DNA of 64,000 nt. It comes from Erythrophleum ivorense. Taxonomy: Eukaryota; Streptophyta; Magnoliopsida; Fabales; Fabaceae. Under the pieces are notes generated by a model. The model was not told the DNA's origin. It saw only the letters and a program-made list of their open reading frames with translations, and did no database searches. The position numbers and the translations under genes were made by a program. Positions 1 to 11,006 of this stretch are shown here, in pieces. Location of the stretch: positions 4,666,942-4,730,941 of the forward strand of contig JAIUCV010000018.1 in assembly GCA_026724425.1 (NCBI GenBank), written 5' to 3'. Every line of letters starts with the position of its first letter. The first letter of the stretch is position 1.

Positions 1-2150
1 TATCATATATTTAAATTAACCCATATAACCTACAAGTTTTGAAAACTTTAATATTCAGTTCATTATATCATTAGAGGCTACCGAAAATTTGGCAGCATCT
101 CCCCTAAAAATTGGACATCCCAACTTGAAAAATAATTTAAACTAGCACCGACACCAGCAATAACAAGTTACATATAATCAAAATGCCTAGTTAGGAAAGT
201 AAAGACAATATTTACACATTATAAGTGATAATATAACATGAATAATTCCAAAATTCTTTCTCTACACCTAAGTGCCACCACATCATAGAGTCAGATACAA
301 TTTCACAAAATTAAACATCTACTCTAAGGGTCTGGTAGCTCTCAAGCTCCCAGATCACTTCACTCCTTAACTTGTTGGTCTGAAAAATAAGGAAAGAAGA
401 GGGATAAGCCTACCACTGGCTTAGTGAGTGTATAAATAATAAAGTGCATAAAGAAAAAAAAATAAGTGCATACAAGAATTTTAAAAAAAAATCAATGATC
501 ATCGAATAATTTAGGCAATAAAATTTATAGATGAAATGAAAAAAATTATTTAAATAAAAAGAAAAATTTTAGAATAAATCTATATTTTCTAAATATAAGA
601 AAAATATTATAAGGATGGGTATCATAGAGAGGAACCAAATCATCAAACCACATCATCATATATCATGGCATTTCTTTAGATTCATCCTATCTTATCACTT
701 TCACAATATATCTAGTATTTCAGATCGCAACACTGGATATATCACATCATGGTGCCATCACAATTCATAATTTATTCTAGGTGCACCTAGGGCGTTATCT
801 TTGCTAACGGTTACAGGGTCTTAACTAGATTCTCATCCATAAAAATTAAATACATAAATAAGTAGATAAATAAATAATTCACAAAAAAAATATTTAGCTA
901 GCTAAAATAAATAAAGGATAAATAAGGAGAATTCACCTTCAATAACATCAATGTAGCACATGAAACCACAAAATATATAAACATTTCTCTCACAAATAAA
1001 CACATATACACCACTACTTCCTTTCCATCCAATTCCTTCTTTTGTATTCCACAAAGATATATCACATCACATTTCAATTATCTATTTACTTTAATAAATT
1101 CATTAAATCATTATTTGAATATATATATATATATATATATTCTAAAATTTATAAATACCAATTTGTTTTCCCAAAGAGTAGAGCACATAAATCACACAAC
1201 AGAAAGTTTCACCATAAAAAGATATATAAAATAGGTTGAAGTAGATATATGACTCCATTATTTGCACACTCATCGATTGGGACTAATAGTATAAGTCCTA
1301 AATTCCTATTGTTTAGTGCAGAGTCCCAGTTGAATGAGTTTTTCTGGTATCACCTAAAATTATAACCAATAGAAATTATTTTGACCATTCCAATAACATC
1401 TATAACTATTTATATAACTTAATATACTCTCTAAAACATAAATCCCTAAAATTTATATACTTTTTTTTATCCTAAATCTAACCCTAAATTTGGGGTTTTT
1501 CAATCTAAATTCTCATAACTCTAATTAAATTTAAAGCTTACTTCAGAGTACATGATAATTGGAGATTGGAGTGTCAATTTGTTATTTTAAAGATTCAATA
1601 ATGAAACCCCCTTCGAATGTCCGGCCACGGCAACCACCATATGAAAGGAAAGAATCAAAAATTTTAGAAAAGAAATTGAATGAAAAAAAAAGGGGAACAA
1701 CAAGGGGAGGAGACCATTAGCACAAGAAAGAAAATAAATCAACACCATTGCTTTCTTTCTTCTTCCACTTCCACACTCTCTCTCTCTTCTTTTTTTTCCT
1801 CTCATGGTGGTTCATGGTTAGCCAAAGTAGAGAACTCACCGATGATTTAATTGGAGCTTGCTGGAGGTGGTTGCATAATGGTTAGAGATCCACCATGGTA
1901 GCGTTATAAAAGAGTGAGGAGAGAATGAGAAATAGAGGAAAATGGAGGAAGCTACAGGAAAAGATGCTAGAAGTGGTTTATTTCGGGAGAGAGAAAAGAT
2001 GAAGAAAGAAAAGGCACGTTGGTGAACGGAAAGAAAGGGAGAGAGAGTGTATTTAAGAAATATTAAACTATCTTGGGTTCATATTGCATTTTTGCCCCCT
2101 AAAACAACTTAATATGCATTAATTGATATTTAAAATAATTAAAAAGGATC
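1..2150 (-). mobile_element. Partial Tekay/Del-like gypsy LTR
   Basis: Read on the minus strand, this stretch has the layout I associate with long Tekay/Del-lineage LTRs. A pyrimidine-rich leader with CTCTCT tracts lies near 1980-2060. A conserved CACTCACTAAGCC block sits near 418-430, followed by CTTATCCCTC and TTTTTCAG. Further along is the GGGATGTCCAATTTTTAGG block near 100-120. No gag or pol is present, and the element runs off the window edge at position 1, so a solo LTR cannot be told from the end of a full element. The upper boundary is approximate. No credible ORF is seen; the short open frames here are AT-rich noise. The family call is from recalled motifs, the boundaries are inferred. 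Confidence 0.5.
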
Positions 2151-2241
2151 CTAAAAAATTTTATATACTCCATAATTAATTTTAAAAGAACAATTATTCA
2201 GTTTTTTTAATAGCATAAAGTAATTTATTTTATTTTATTGC

Positions 2242-2242
<1 letters not shown>

Positions 2243-2275
<33 letters not shown>
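2243..2275. repeat. (TTA)n microsatellite
   Basis: About eleven uninterrupted TTA/ATT units. Confidence 0.9.
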
Positions 2276-2276
<1 letters not shown>

Positions 2277-3282
2277 ACTTTAGGAAATAGATTTGCTCAT
2301 ATTGTAAATGCTCATGTTTGCTTATGTTATCTCTAATAAGAGGAGTTATTCTCTCTCCAAAAAAAGAAAAAAAAAAGTTCATAAGGTACGTGAGGAAAAA
2401 TAAGAGATACTAACATGAGGGGATCTAAATCCTATTTATCCACCATGATATTTCATTTTAGTTGTAGTGTCCTCCTAATCTACCAAAAGAAAAAAAATTA
2501 CAATCGATTTACTAATCTATTAAAGGTGTTGCAATAACCTCTATCATCTAAATTTGGATTGGGGTCAGTTGCAATTTTTTTTTTAAATTGGGAACACACT
2601 ATAATTGGAGATAAAGATCAAGGTGGATAAATATAATTTTTCTTATATTTTACTTATTGTTTGACATTTTTTCATTAATTTTCATAATCAAATTTGTTAT
2701 CAATTTTTTTTTTCAATTTATATATATATATTTTTTCCAAATTTATTGCAGTTGAAAATGTCTGCTCCAAGCAAGTAACTTGCACTCTATCTTATTCTTC
2801 AAATTTGATTTTGATTATTACGTTATCATCTTCATATCTAAATCCTATATGAAATTATCATCTCTTCCTTATTTTGAAACTCCTTGATTTTTGTTTGATG
2901 ACGAGCCTTTTCATTTGTGATCCCTATTGTAACCATAAACTTAGGGAAGAGTCTTACAAAATAAAATTTGCTAGAATATTTAATTCCATTCCCCGTCATT
3001 ATAGGCATAAAGCATTATAAAGAATGAAATATACTAGAATGCATCGTTCATTGGAGTTTTATGCTATTTTTATAAAGGATTATATTGTCATTTGATATTT
3101 AAATATTAATCCTTTAATTTGCTTTTATTATAACCTAAACAAAGAAGGAAAGGAATTTCCGTCCATTTCATTATTAAACCTCAAAACCAAAGGAATGTAA
3201 ATTTATCTGTTTAGTGTTTTTTTTTTAACTCCATTCTATTTCGGTCCATTTTTTTTTTCTCTAAAACTTCCAAACATAGTTG
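2276..3282. other. AT-rich intergenic DNA, no gene seen
   Basis: Long A and T runs and short open frames only. I see no conserved coding motif, no RNA gene and no clear transposon terminus. Confidence 0.6.
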
Positions 3283-3454
3283 AGTATGTTTGGGTTGGGG
3301 AAATGTTGGCCCAAAAAAAAAGAAGTTTGGATTGGGGAAATGGAGGATACGAGAATGAAAGCGAATATTTAGTTAAAAAAATTTCTTTGACTTAGATTTA
3401 AATAAACATTTATTTCTTCTCCACATATATTCTCCCCTGTCCAAACATATTCTG
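3283..3454. mobile_element. MITE-like element, degenerate inverted ends
   Basis: The left end reads AGTATGTTTGGGTTGGGG and the reverse complement of the right end reads AGAATATGTTTGGACAGGGG, giving imperfect terminal inverted repeats around a non-coding core. The core block TTTGACTTAGATTTAAATAA is shared in slightly changed form with the element at 40413-40546, which supports a mobile family. No clear target-site duplication is seen, so the superfamily is not assigned. Confidence 0.5.
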
Positions 3455-3537
3455 AGAGAAGGAGATACTAGATATTGATTTAAATAAAGAAAAATGTGAA
3501 GTTTAAAATTTCACTTCCCTTCTCCTTTCACTCCAAA

Positions 3538-4330
3538 ATTCATTCTCCCCATGGTTTCTTATTATTTTTTTAATTTGACAATGAAAAATTAAAAACATTG
3601 ACCAAACACAATAATATTTATAAAAAGGCTCATCAAATAATTTTGTTATAAAAAGATAAAAATAGCCTCACTCAAAATTATTAATTTTATAATTACTTCT
3701 ATCATTTGTAATCTATAGTCTTATCTTTACCCATTCTCATGGTCTCTTATCCTTTTTAATTTGACAATGAAACATTTAAAAAATTTGCCAAACACAATGA
3801 TATTTATGAAAGCATCCATAAGATAATTTTGCTAAGTAATTGTAAAAATTATTCATATATCATATTTTTATTGGAGAATATAATAGTAAATACTTAAAAA
3901 AAATTTGACTAAGAGCTTGTTTAGCCTTGCTTCTAAGGAGGAAGAAGCCTTTTTTTTTTCAAAGTACTTATTTGAATTTTTATTTTGGTTTTGGCACAGT
4001 TTATAGACAGAAAATAAGTTTTTTTTTTGGTGGCACCTATTTTTCTGTTATGGGAAGGAAGTAGGAAATTAGAGCTTCTCCTTTAAAGTCAAATGTTTTC
4101 TTTTTTTAAAGACAAAAAATACCTTCACTCAAAATTATTAATTATCATATTTATCTCTATCATTTGTTACTTATAGTCTTATTTTTTTTTTTCATTTTCT
4201 TGGTTTCTTATCCTTTCTAATTTAAAGATGAAAATTTTTAAAAATTGACCAAACACAATGATATTTATAAAAGTACTCATCAAATAATTTTGTTAAAAAA
4301 TAAATAATTTTATAACATTTTATTTGCAAA
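3538..4330. repeat. Locally triplicated AT-rich unit (about 190 bp)
   Basis: Three diverged direct copies can be read at about 3538-3715, 3735-3850 and 4117-4330. Each carries a GGTTTCTTAT or GGTCTCTTAT block, then AATTTGACAATGAAA (or a variant), then GACCAAACACAATGATATTT and CATCAAATAATTTTG. The second and third copies are parted by about 270 bp of unrelated sequence at 3851-4116 that may be a later insertion. The copies are non-coding. Confidence 0.65.
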
Positions 4331-4650
4331 AATAATTTTAAATAAACAAAAATTCACATCATGGGAAGATTTGTCAAAACCTTAAATCGAATTCTTAAAC
4401 TCAATTTTACAAAATTTAAAAAATATATTATAGGTACATGCGAATTCGTGGGGTGGATCGTGTTTCGACGGATCGAAAACTTTCAGCATATAAACCCCTC
4501 GGTACATTGGCAAATCGAGAAAGATCAACCCATTCCATGGTACAGATCCATCTCGCTCACAAAATTGAGTACGGGTTTGCTGTCGACCCGAACTGGGCTT
4601 CTGCTTTAGCGGCCGTGGCTCGAGTGGAGAAGAGGACTGCGTTGTCGAAG

Positions 4651-4743
4651 TATAAAATTTGAGCCCCGGGGACGTGTCTCCGTAGTAATTATTCAGTATT
4701 CAGTTTTCGAGTCCGCAGGCAAAGATAGCGGAGGTTGGTAGAT
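4651..4743 (+). promoter_or_regulatory. TATA-like box and 5' leader of the dead gene
   Basis: TATAAAATTT at 4651-4660 lies 93 bp before the exon 1 ATG at 4744. The stretch from about 4430 to 4740 is clearly richer in CpG and GC than its surroundings, as expected of a plant gene 5' end. Transcription start and activity are inferred, not shown. Confidence 0.4.
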
Positions 4744-4908
4744 ATGGAGGTGGAGTTGGAACCTCGGGTGAAGCCTCTGTCCTATAAGGTTAAGGCCATG
4801 TCTAGGGAATCACCGTCGCAGAAGGCGGCACATGTCCTCGACAATGACCTCCGCACTCACTGGTCGGCTGCAACCAATACCAAAGAGTGGATTTTACTTG
4901 AACTTGAT
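4744..4908 (+). pseudogene. Exon 1: start of discoidin-like domain
   Basis: 55 codons beginning MEVELEPRVK and ending at GAT before a GTACGT donor. The ATG at 4744 is preferred over the in-frame TTG at 4735 because family members begin with this MEVELEP sequence. The stretch AHVLDNDLRTHW followed by EWILLELD has the pattern of the first strands of F5/8 type C (discoidin-like) domains. The exon ends in phase 0. It contains no lesion. Confidence 0.85.
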
Positions 4909-6479
4909 GTACGTGTTTTATTCCATGGACCTCTGTCTCTTTCTTTCTCAATCGCTTCTTTTTTTCGGTAGCGTTGGGAGGGAAAGGATTTTAACGGAAG
5001 AGAAATAAAAAGTTTTAACGACATCATTGATTTGAGAGGAAGGGCCGGGGACAGGTGGGAGAGAGTTTTAATAAAATTTGTTTGATTAATTAGAAGGAAG
5101 AAAAGATAAAATTAAATAGATAATTATATTTTTATAATATTAATTTTTTTTTATTTTAAGGTATTTTTATATAATTTTTTTATTATAAAAAATAATTTTT
5201 TTATTTTTATTTACAAAATATTTTTTATATTTATAAAATATTATTTTAAATTTTATTATAAAAAATAAAATTTACATTATATTTTAAATAAAAATAATAA
5301 TTTAGTCAAATAAAATTAAATTTTTTTTTTTCAAATGAGAATTTTTGAAAGAGAGAGGTACGAGAGCCCTCCCATTTTTTCACAGTAAACAAGGCTTCTC
5401 TTTTCCTCCAAAACTCTTCAACCAGACCATGTCTCCTTGTCTGTTTTTGTCGTCGTTCGGGGTGATTGCTTGTTTGGTTTTCGAGAAACCCCAGGCAAAC
5501 TTTGACGAAAAGGTGTTTTTAAGTTTTGATAGATCAGTGACATGATTGAACTGTGTCTTGTATGGTAAATGCTTAGTTGGCACTTTCTACTCTGTTGTTT
5601 AAATTTCTTGGATTGAACGCAAGTGCTGCTTAGAGTTATGAAGTCTTTCGCTCAGTTTTTTGGTTAGATGCAGAAATTGGTGGAATGAGTACCCAGTTGT
5701 TGTACTTTAGCTCCATATTTCAGGAGCATGTAATTACGCACACGCTCTAATGGGTGTTGCTGATTTGTGATGACAACTTTTCCCTTCATTGTAGTGTCAT
5801 TGACGTCCCTACGAGTTTAGCAGTGTTAAATTGGGTCAACTATTAAACAAAGGATATGTAAAAGGCACATAGGACAGATAAGGCACTATCTCCTGATGTT
5901 GATGTGTCTTTAAACTCAGAGACTAGCAGTCATCTTTGAATTGTTCTATTTCTATTCACCTTCTGGGTTTTGGCTGGAAGCAGTATGTATGACGTGGAGG
6001 AAATGTCCTTTTATTTGCTGGTTTGTGGTATAATTCACAGAATTTTTTGGCACAACTCATTATGGGCAGGTTTACTCCCTCAGGTTCTTTATTTGATTTC
6101 TGTTCTTGTCCATTCAGGGTGGGTTCTATGAGTCATTCTAAGAGAAACTGGTGAACTTCTATGAGTTAGTGCTTTGTTCTTTTTCTCCTCTGTGCTTTAT
6201 GTTGATTTAGAAGGATTGAATATCCTCTACTTTGTGCTCCTATATTCTTTGTCTTGTTTTTTTAAGTATGAAAATAGCAAAGACTTTCTTTTAATTTAGA
6301 CTCATAATCTTCAAACCTTGCTACCTGTTCATAATGCCCCTCTTCTTTAGTTAGATAGTAAGTTTCCCATAAACTTGGAGCTTTCACTTCATCAAGAGCC
6401 CTAATGATGGGCAGATTTCCAAGTTGGCCTTTTAATTTACTTGATTCTTTTTATTTTTCTCTCAGCTTCAATTGATGTA
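4909..6479 (+). other. Intron 1, 5' part: no other gene seen
   Basis: Very AT-rich at 5090-5330, then ordinary intron-like sequence. No coding motif or transposon terminus that I can defend. Confidence 0.5.
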
Positions 6480-7160
6480 TTTAGTCTTTGAACTATTGTG
6501 GTTCTGCTACTTGTAAATCTGTCCTTCAATATTTGGTTCACAATTCTACTGGCAAGAACTTGGTCTTCACTAGGTCCTTTTGGAAGGTGAAGGCTCCTTC
6601 GGAGGTTAAAGTCTATTTTTGGGCTGCAGTATTCAATAGGATTAATGCAAAATCTATTACAGGCTTGCAGGCCATACATGGCTTTTGTCTCCTGACATTT
6701 TTAAGTTGTGCTTTTATAATTGAATATAAGCAGTGACTTGTTTTTACACGGATGTGGGTTGGCAGTTGTTGAGCAAGCTTTTTGCTATTTTTGATTTTGA
6801 GGAGATTTGAGTCCGTTACAGATGCAAAGGACAGATAAGATCCTTTTTCACACTCATTTTTTGGGATTCGGGAAGAGTAAGAAAAAGGAGGTTTTATGGT
6901 AGCAGATGAACCAGCAGAACTAGCTGGTTTAAAAAAATAGCATTGTGCACATTTTGCCTGAAGAATAATTTCATTACCCGTATGAACAAGACTGGAGCTG
7001 TTGTTGAAACTGTTATATTTTGTTTGTGGATTGATCTCAATGCTAGAGTTTTTAATCAGCTAGTTCAGTTTGGAGATAGAATTGTGTTTTTGGCCTCATT
7101 AAGTGTTCAAACAATTGATCTTTTTTGGGTTTTTCTTTGATGGTTTTGGAAAGGGATTGG
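6480..7160 (+). mobile_element. L1-type LINE 3' fragment (zf-RVT region) in intron 1
   Basis: In broken frames this encodes the C-terminal part of plant L1-like reverse transcriptases. FWKVKAPSEVKVYFW at about 6578-6622 matches the usual WK-x-PSKVK-x-F-x-W entry to the reverse-transcriptase zinc-binding domain. ARVFNQLVQF and GDRIVFLASLS near 7050-7110 match the conserved tail. No RT core is left. The insert is in the sense direction of the host gene. Confidence 0.55.
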
Positions 7161-8245
7161 AAAGTTCTATTGAGTATATATATCTCTGTTAGATAAGTGT
7201 ATTGATGAATGATGACTAACGGCCTGGGCTTGTACTAGTTTTACTATCGTTGTACTTGACTTAATATATAAACAGACAAATAGGGTGCTTGGTTAAGTAA
7301 GTTAGAGATCCCCTTTAGATTTCTCTTTCTTTCCTTTTCTCTGTTAACAGTATCTTTTTGGTTTTTACTCTGTTAACATCATCTGTTTTCCTTGTTTTAT
7401 TGTTTTTGCATCCTATTTTAGAGACTCTTTCCATTCAACAAAGCTTCCTATATCAGGATGATCTTGTACACTCTAGGATTTGCATTTGATAAGGGGTGTC
7501 AACAGGGCAGTTTGGAGGGGGGTTTAGGGGTTGGGTTCTGAAAGTTAGGTTATGACTGGCCTATTAATCCATTTGCAACCTGTGCAAATTTCCACCCCCC
7601 CTGGTGGCGGGGCCCGCGCCCCAAAAATGAAAAAAAAGGCAGCATGTTCATTACCCGTTTATAACCTGCCCATTATATTTACTATTGATAATATTTCTTA
7701 GAACATGTATGTTTATGTTACTTTTTCTTAGGAGATTCTTGGTATAGTTATTTATAACAATTCTCGCTGTCAATTAGATACTCAACAGCATGCATAGATT
7801 GACAAAGATGGTCTTGAAGATCCTTGGATTTAAAAGTCCATATAAATATTGAGAGTAAAATTTTGAACTATAACTTGGTGGGTTGGGCAGACTTCAAAGT
7901 ATGGGCTTAATTTGCCAGGCATTTATTTGGCTGATTAATACAAATGGCTTGATTGGTTGTTATGTTTCTCTGTTGGATTGTAATAGCTTTGCTGTTTTCT
8001 TTGGAATTGATAAATTAGGCAGCTTGTGTATCATGCTTTTACATATTTTATTTTGATGTTTATATATAAAAGAAGTGCATGAATAATGTCATTCACTAGC
8101 GATAATACTGTAATTGGCAATAGAAGCTCTCCCAATCCCTTTGCATGGGATATAAAAGCTCTAAAATTTTTTAATGTTCAATTATATTTTATTCTAAATC
8201 TTCTTGCATTGTTAAATACTAGTTATATTGTTTTCTTTGTTGCAG
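7161..8245 (+). other. Intron 1, 3' part
   Basis: Contains a short C- and G-run block at 7590-7623 (CCCCCC then GGGGCCCGCGCCCC) inside a stretch near 7490-7690 that looks repeat-derived. No coding content apart from exon 2 at its end. Confidence 0.45.
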
Positions 8246-8326
8246 GAGCCTTGCTTATTGTCACATATACGGATATATAACAAGTCTGTACTTGAGTGGG
8301 AAATTGCAGTTGGCTTACGTTACAAG
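8246..8326 (+). pseudogene. Exon 2: discoidin-like domain continued
   Basis: 27 codons between a TTGCAG acceptor and a GTTAGT donor, both phase 0. It encodes EPCLLSHIRIYNKS and then EWEIAVGLRYK, which continues exon 1 exactly and supplies the middle strands of the beta sandwich. It is intact. Intron 1 before it is 3.3 kb and contains an L1-type LINE fragment. Confidence 0.85.
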
Positions 8327-8639
8327 GTTAGTTGCTCAAAGTTGTCAAACAATTGATCTTTGGAATCTAGTTTTTCTTTTTTTTTTAATATTATTTAGTT
8401 TACATCAAATATCGAAATTATCCAATTCAGGGGAATATGCTACTTGGAATTTTGACTTTTTAAGGAATCTTACTTAAGACTGATAGAGATGTAATTGAAG
8501 TTGAATCCCTTTTTCTTCTTGGTCCTGTTAGATTATCAACAGTAAAGGTAGTAGAGTTTAGAATCTAGATGATTCATGTGTGAACACTTGTAAATTTTAC
8601 TTTCATTTCCTTACACTCCTAGAGAGGATTTCTTTCTTA

Positions 8640-9027
8640 GAGAAACCTACTTGGAAAACTAAAGCTCCTTCAAAGGTCAGGTCTTATTATTTGGACAGTG
8701 GTACTCAAATAGACTTAAAACAAATGATAAGCTGCAGATTTGTAGATCTCCTTGATTAAGCAGGGAGTTGTTTGTTTACTGAGGGCAAGGACATTGTTCG
8801 AAGAGTTGCTAGCTGCTGAAATTCTTGAATTGTGGTTAAGTGTGCTTGAGGAATGTTGTGAGTCTGGTGAGGTGTCTAGGTGTCCATGTCTGGGTCTGAT
8901 TTTGTTGTTAACTGGGTTTTAATTGTAATAAGCTGAGGCTTCTAATCTTCAGTTTGTGGGGTACTTTTGAGGATCTTATCAATCAGTTCATGGTCGTACA
9001 AATTAAGTTGATTGTTATATGTTAAGA

Positions 9028-9064
<37 letters not shown>

Positions 9065-9540
9065 ATATAATAGTCTTGGAGTTTATTATTGTCTAGTAGT
9101 CTTATAATTATATCTTATCATTATCTTTATGAGTTTATCTAGTGGCTAAACACTTTTTCAAAATATTATAATTATGAGAGGGTACAAGGTCTGAGCTTTG
9201 TAGTGTTTTTCTTCAACTTCAAGCTCTGTTAACATGAAATTTCAATAGGCCGGGACAGAATTCTTGCATTAATGGTGCCTCTGTGCTCTTAGATGGCTTA
9301 TGGGATAGGGTTCTTTTTGTGGTCATCCTCTAATGTTCTGCTCATGGTTTCTTATATAGGAGTTTCTCTGTCTCACAGGCATAGAGATTGGGTAGCTTTG
9401 GTATATGCTTGCGACTGTGTTTATCCTTTTCCTCCTCGCTGGTCTGTTTTCCTCTCCTAAGAGGATGTCTTATCCTCCTCATATGTATTTCTCTTTCTTT
9501 CTAATAAAGTTTCTTTTTCCCAAATTTTTTTTTCCTTTTA
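8640..9540 (+). mobile_element. L1-type LINE 3' fragment in intron 2
   Basis: Begins with TWKTKAPSKVRS (about 8650-8685), the same zf-RVT entry motif as at 6578. Near 9289-9400 it encodes WDRVLFVVILCSAHG and HRHRDWVALVY in a broken frame, the usual C-terminal tail of the family. It ends with a pyrimidine-rich 3' part, TTTCTAATAAAGTTTCTTTT, closely matched by the reverse complement of 11007-11030. A (TTA)n microsatellite at 9031-9063 interrupts it. Confidence 0.6.
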
Positions 9541-10401
9541 AAAAATCTATACTGTACCCTTTCTTTCAAATCATATGATATCTTTTGTTGAGGAAAGGTA
9601 TGCCCTTTCTTTCTGTGATTTATAAGAGGTTTTCTGTAGGCCTATAAAATTAGTTTGTATTTTCTTAATTGTCTGGAAAGAATGGTTTTTGTTTTATCTT
9701 CCCTTACTGTTCAGATTAGAATCCCATCCTTGTTTTGTCTATGTTTTCATCCAGGTTCTCTAGGTTCATCTTTTAAAATTTTTATAAATATAATTACATT
9801 TGATTCAAAATCTTATTCTATGTCTACTTCACATTGGGAAACACCGAAGGTTGCTAGCACACAATATTGATCTATGGATGAACTTGATCAGTGAAACAGA
9901 TATATCTACAATGCCTTATGGACAAGCTTGTGTAGTCACTGTCGCGTGGAATGGAATTGATTTTTGGGAATAGACAACGTATTCTCAGTGATCTATATGG
10001 CTGGGATTTGATATAAACCTTTACCTAGGGTTACATCCTGTCTTTTGGTTTTACTACAAAATTTAAGTGACTTTGATTATTGTCCTTTGTCTTACTTCTC
10101 TAGATTTCATAATGGATCTATATGCTGCTGAAGCTGTAAAATATAGTTAAAATTGCATGCGGCCTCATACCTCTGAGTGCACTTACAGCATCAGGACATT
10201 CTTCAGTGTCTAATAAAAGGCAATGGTTTGTTCATTACAAGTTGAAACTTCAACTGTTTGCACCAATTACTTGTATGTAAATGACGCTCTATAAATTAAA
10301 GGCTTCCTCTTCAATTTTATCTTGTTTGTTATGTTCTAAATTATTCATTTTGGTTGATGAAATTATGTTGCATGCTTTGCTGATTAGTATTTGCTTGCCA
10401 A
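9541..10401 (+). other. Intron 2, 3' part: nothing recognised
   Basis: Ordinary AT-rich intron sequence up to the damaged exon 3 acceptor. Confidence 0.5.
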
Positions 10402-10539
10402 CCAGAGACTTTTCTGAAAGTTTGACCACGCTGTGAAGCACCCAGACGTGACATGATCTATCCTACAAACTATACCCCATGTCGATATGTGAAAATATCT
10501 TGTTTGCGTGGAAATCCCATTGCTATTTTCTTTGTTCAG
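10402..10539 (+). pseudogene. Exon 3: discoidin-like domain, with stop and lost acceptor
   Basis: 46 codons starting PETFLKV and ending IAIFFVQ before a GTCTGC donor. The eighth codon is TGA (10423-10425) where the family has Arg, consistent with a CGA-to-TGA transition. The bases just before the exon read TGCCAA, not an AG acceptor; the simplest reading is AG changed to AA. The nearest usable AG (10404-10405) would shift the frame. The rest, including CRYVKISCLRGNP, is well conserved. Confidence 0.8.
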
Positions 10540-11006
10540 GTCTGCTGTCAAACCTGTTCCCTTTCTGCTCTTCATCAGTGTTATGCTATCAAATTCTTTA
10601 AGTAGCTATAGCTATCTTTGTCATTGTTTACTTTAGCCATTTGATTAATTAGATAATGGGATGTTTAGTGGTTGCATTACACTTCTTCTTAAGAAGCTAG
10701 AAGGTGCAAGAAGTCTAAAGCTTTTTGAAGCATATTTGCTTCGTGTAGTGTATTTAGCTGGAGTGTATTGATGATAATATTCCTTTAAAGCAATTGTTTT
10801 TGGGTTGTTTGGAAAAGGAAATTTCGATCTGCATTGTTTCATTGCTCTCGTGGTTGTTCTTTAGGAGTGAATCTGTTGTTGGTTTTGCATTCTTTGAACT
10901 TTCTTATTCAGATTTCTTTAGTTTATTTTGGGCTTTCTTGTTATTGTCACTTTTGTGGGAACATTCTTGGACTCTTGGATGCTTTAAATATATTTATTTG
11001 ATTGGG

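Noticed and set aside
7590..7623. GC-rich C-run/G-run block as a regulatory island
   Set aside because: Short, isolated in an intron, and similar homopolymer runs recur at 15.66, 21.57 and 41.79 kb; no supporting signals.
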